Below are positions 62,403 through 64,000 of a stretch of 64,000 bases of DNA, piece after piece. Made by a program: the position numbers and the translations under genes. The DNA comes from Petrolisthes cinctipes (taxonomy: Eukaryota > Arthropoda > Malacostraca > Decapoda > Porcellanidae): the NCBI GenBank assembly GCA_033782935.1, contig JAWQEG010001313.1, positions 632,001 through 696,000 on the forward strand, in the 5' to 3' direction. The first letter of the stretch is position 1, and the number at the start of each line of letters is the position of its first letter. Below the pieces are notes generated by a model, which was not told the DNA's origin, did not search any database, and saw only the letters and a program-made list of their open reading frames with translations.

Positions 62403-62980
62403 AACCCACTCTTGTTGACGGAAATAATATATTAATCCATACAGTTTCGGTGGACACTGCCACCATCTTCAGTGGTCTAGCGCGAAGAAAGGAATGACAT
62501 AGATAGTACATAGGTATGAACTTATATACAGTTTGTGGAGGGTGGAGGGAAGGAGGTGTCAGTGGGATGGGGTAGCAGGAGGTGTCGGTGAGGGCAGGTC
62601 ACCCCTTGGGCGTCACCTAGGTGTGGGTGAGGTGAGGTGATGTGAGGTGTGTGTGGTGAGGGAAGGGACATTTCTACCAAGGATCTCATTATTGGGTCTA
62701 ATTTATACATACCATAACTAAGGTTGAAATTGCGGTATTTTTCAATGCACATCGATTCGATTATCTTACGTTTTCTAAAGTCGTTGCTTTTATACATCAG
62801 ATGGCTACCTTGCCAATCAATTCTATGATTGGCATTACAAACATGGTTAAAAATAGCATTGTTTAAATTACACGTCTTAGTGGCATATTTATGTTCCTTA
62901 ATTCTAGTTTCTAGATTTCGGCCAGTCTCTCCTATGTAAACTAGTTCACAATCTGCCAGTCTCTCCTATGTAAACTAGTT
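62403..62980 (-). mobile_element. inverted partial copy of the Penelope-like 3' region (right arm)
   Basis: Mirror of 25073-25650, including the hammerhead-like block at 62444-62472 (minus) and the 35-bp duplication at about 62921-62985. Confidence 0.8.
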
Positions 62981-64000
62981 CACAATCGTGCTGCTCTCAA
63001 CAAATTAAGTAGAAATGAGGAAATTTTCATTACAAAATCGGATAAAAGCAATACCGGGGTGATTCTTGATAAAATGGAATATGTAAATAAAATGGAAAAT
63101 CTTTTGAGTGATACAACAACATATGAGAAATTACGATCTTCCCCACTCAAGAGACTTTCCTCAGCATTCAACAAGAAAGTGAAACAATCCCTAAATAATG
63201 TTCCTAATATAGACAGCAAGACATTTATTCAGATCAATCCAAAGTTACCATATATGTATGGCTTACCAAAGACACACAAAGAAAATATTCCAATGCGTCC
63301 TATCATCTCACAGTCAGGTTCTTTTACGTATAAATTATCACAGTTCCTTGCCAATAAATTAGCCCCCACCATAGGTACTGTTTCTCCAGCCCATGTGAAG
63401 AATTCCTCTGATTTTATAGACAAAATTAAACAACTTAATCTTTTCTCTGGTAAAATGGTTAGTTTCGATGTCGATTCATTGTTCACTAAAGTTCCCATTA
63501 ATGATGTCCTAGAATTTCTTGCTAATAAATTGCCTGACTGTGATATTGATTTGGGCATGCCAGTCGACACTTTCATAGAACTTGTAAAATTATGTGTAAC
63601 TTCAAACGCTTTTTCTTTCAATAACAACTATTATATGCAATGTTTTGGCATGGGTATGGGTTCCCCACTGTCACCCATTTTAAGCAATTTATATATGGAG
63701 TATTTTGAAACGGAACTACTACCACGTATCTCCCCCCTCATCTCGTTTGGTTTCGCTACGTAGACGATATTTTTTCATTTTGGCCCTCAGCCCTTGACAA
63801 CTTTGATGATTTCTTCCACCAGCTTAATCACCTTGCACCATCCATCAATTTTAAAGTCGAATGGGAGAACGGTGGCGTACTTCCGTTTCTAGATGTATTA
63901 GTAGTAAAACTTAATCATTTACTAAGCTTTAAAGTGTATAGGAAGCCTACCAGTTGTAATTTGTTCATTCATTACTATTCGTATCATCATTCGGCCACAA
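62981..64000 (+). pseudogene. Penelope-like reverse transcriptase (right arm, cut by window end)
   Basis: Mirror of 24053-25072: TKSDKSNT, PKTHKENIPMRPI, motif A MVSFDVDSLFTKVPI, GMGMGSPLSPIL, a stop after GFAT caused by the same C6-run shift (about 63730), then FRYVDDIFSFW in the next frame, ending at 64000 inside SYHHSAT. Confidence 0.85.

Overview
This window is a transposon-dense stretch of animal genome. It has long dinucleotide microsatellites (GA/CT, CA/GT, AT), several families of non-LTR retrotransposons (RTE-like, CR1-like, I-like with RNase H), a Penelope-like element and small inverted-repeat elements. The style suggests an arthropod, quite possibly a decapod crustacean, but no host gene I could recognise fixes the taxon. 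There is no operon, CRISPR, rRNA or tRNA signal that I can support.

Layout. Positions 1-4.9 kb: unassigned AT-rich DNA, then a decayed RTE-like element on the minus strand. 5.2-7.1 kb: a 5'-truncated CR1/Jockey-type element (minus). 7.1-22.8 kb: a candidate host gene on the plus strand. Four exons (about 7140-7453, 20207-20514, 21365-21548, 22471-22811) join with matching splice phases into one frame that ends in a transmembrane segment. Its 12.7-kb first intron holds an I-like element (8.6-15.0 kb) and a CR1-like element with an SGNH-esterase ORF1 (15.5-19.8 kb), both minus. 23.1-25.65 kb: a Penelope-like element (reverse transcriptase plus GIY-YIG domain) with an inverted partial copy at its 5' side, sitting in a roughly 62-bp tandem repeat.

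From 24053 to the window end the sequence is a giant inverted repeat. The left arm 24053-43406 is the near-exact reverse complement of the right arm 44648-64000, about 19.35 kb each, and the window end cuts it off. The spacer is 1241 bp and consists of part of an RTE-like element. Almost all length differences between the arms fall in four microsatellites, and I saw only a handful of substitutions. Each arm carries the same nested set: a Penelope-like element; a CR1-like element split by a solo LTR, which is itself split by a 5.65-kb I-like element; a 2-kb non-autonomous DNA element with 8-bp target duplication and long inverted termini; a CR1-like remnant; an ORF1/endonuclease fragment whose ORF1 is broken by five 73-bp tandem repeats; and a Penelope-like terminal fragment carrying a hammerhead-like motif.

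No pathway or complex is encoded. All retroelement genes seen carry stops, frameshifts or truncations. The two things most worth checking are the palindrome (real amplicon or assembly fold-back) and the candidate membrane glycoprotein gene beside it.
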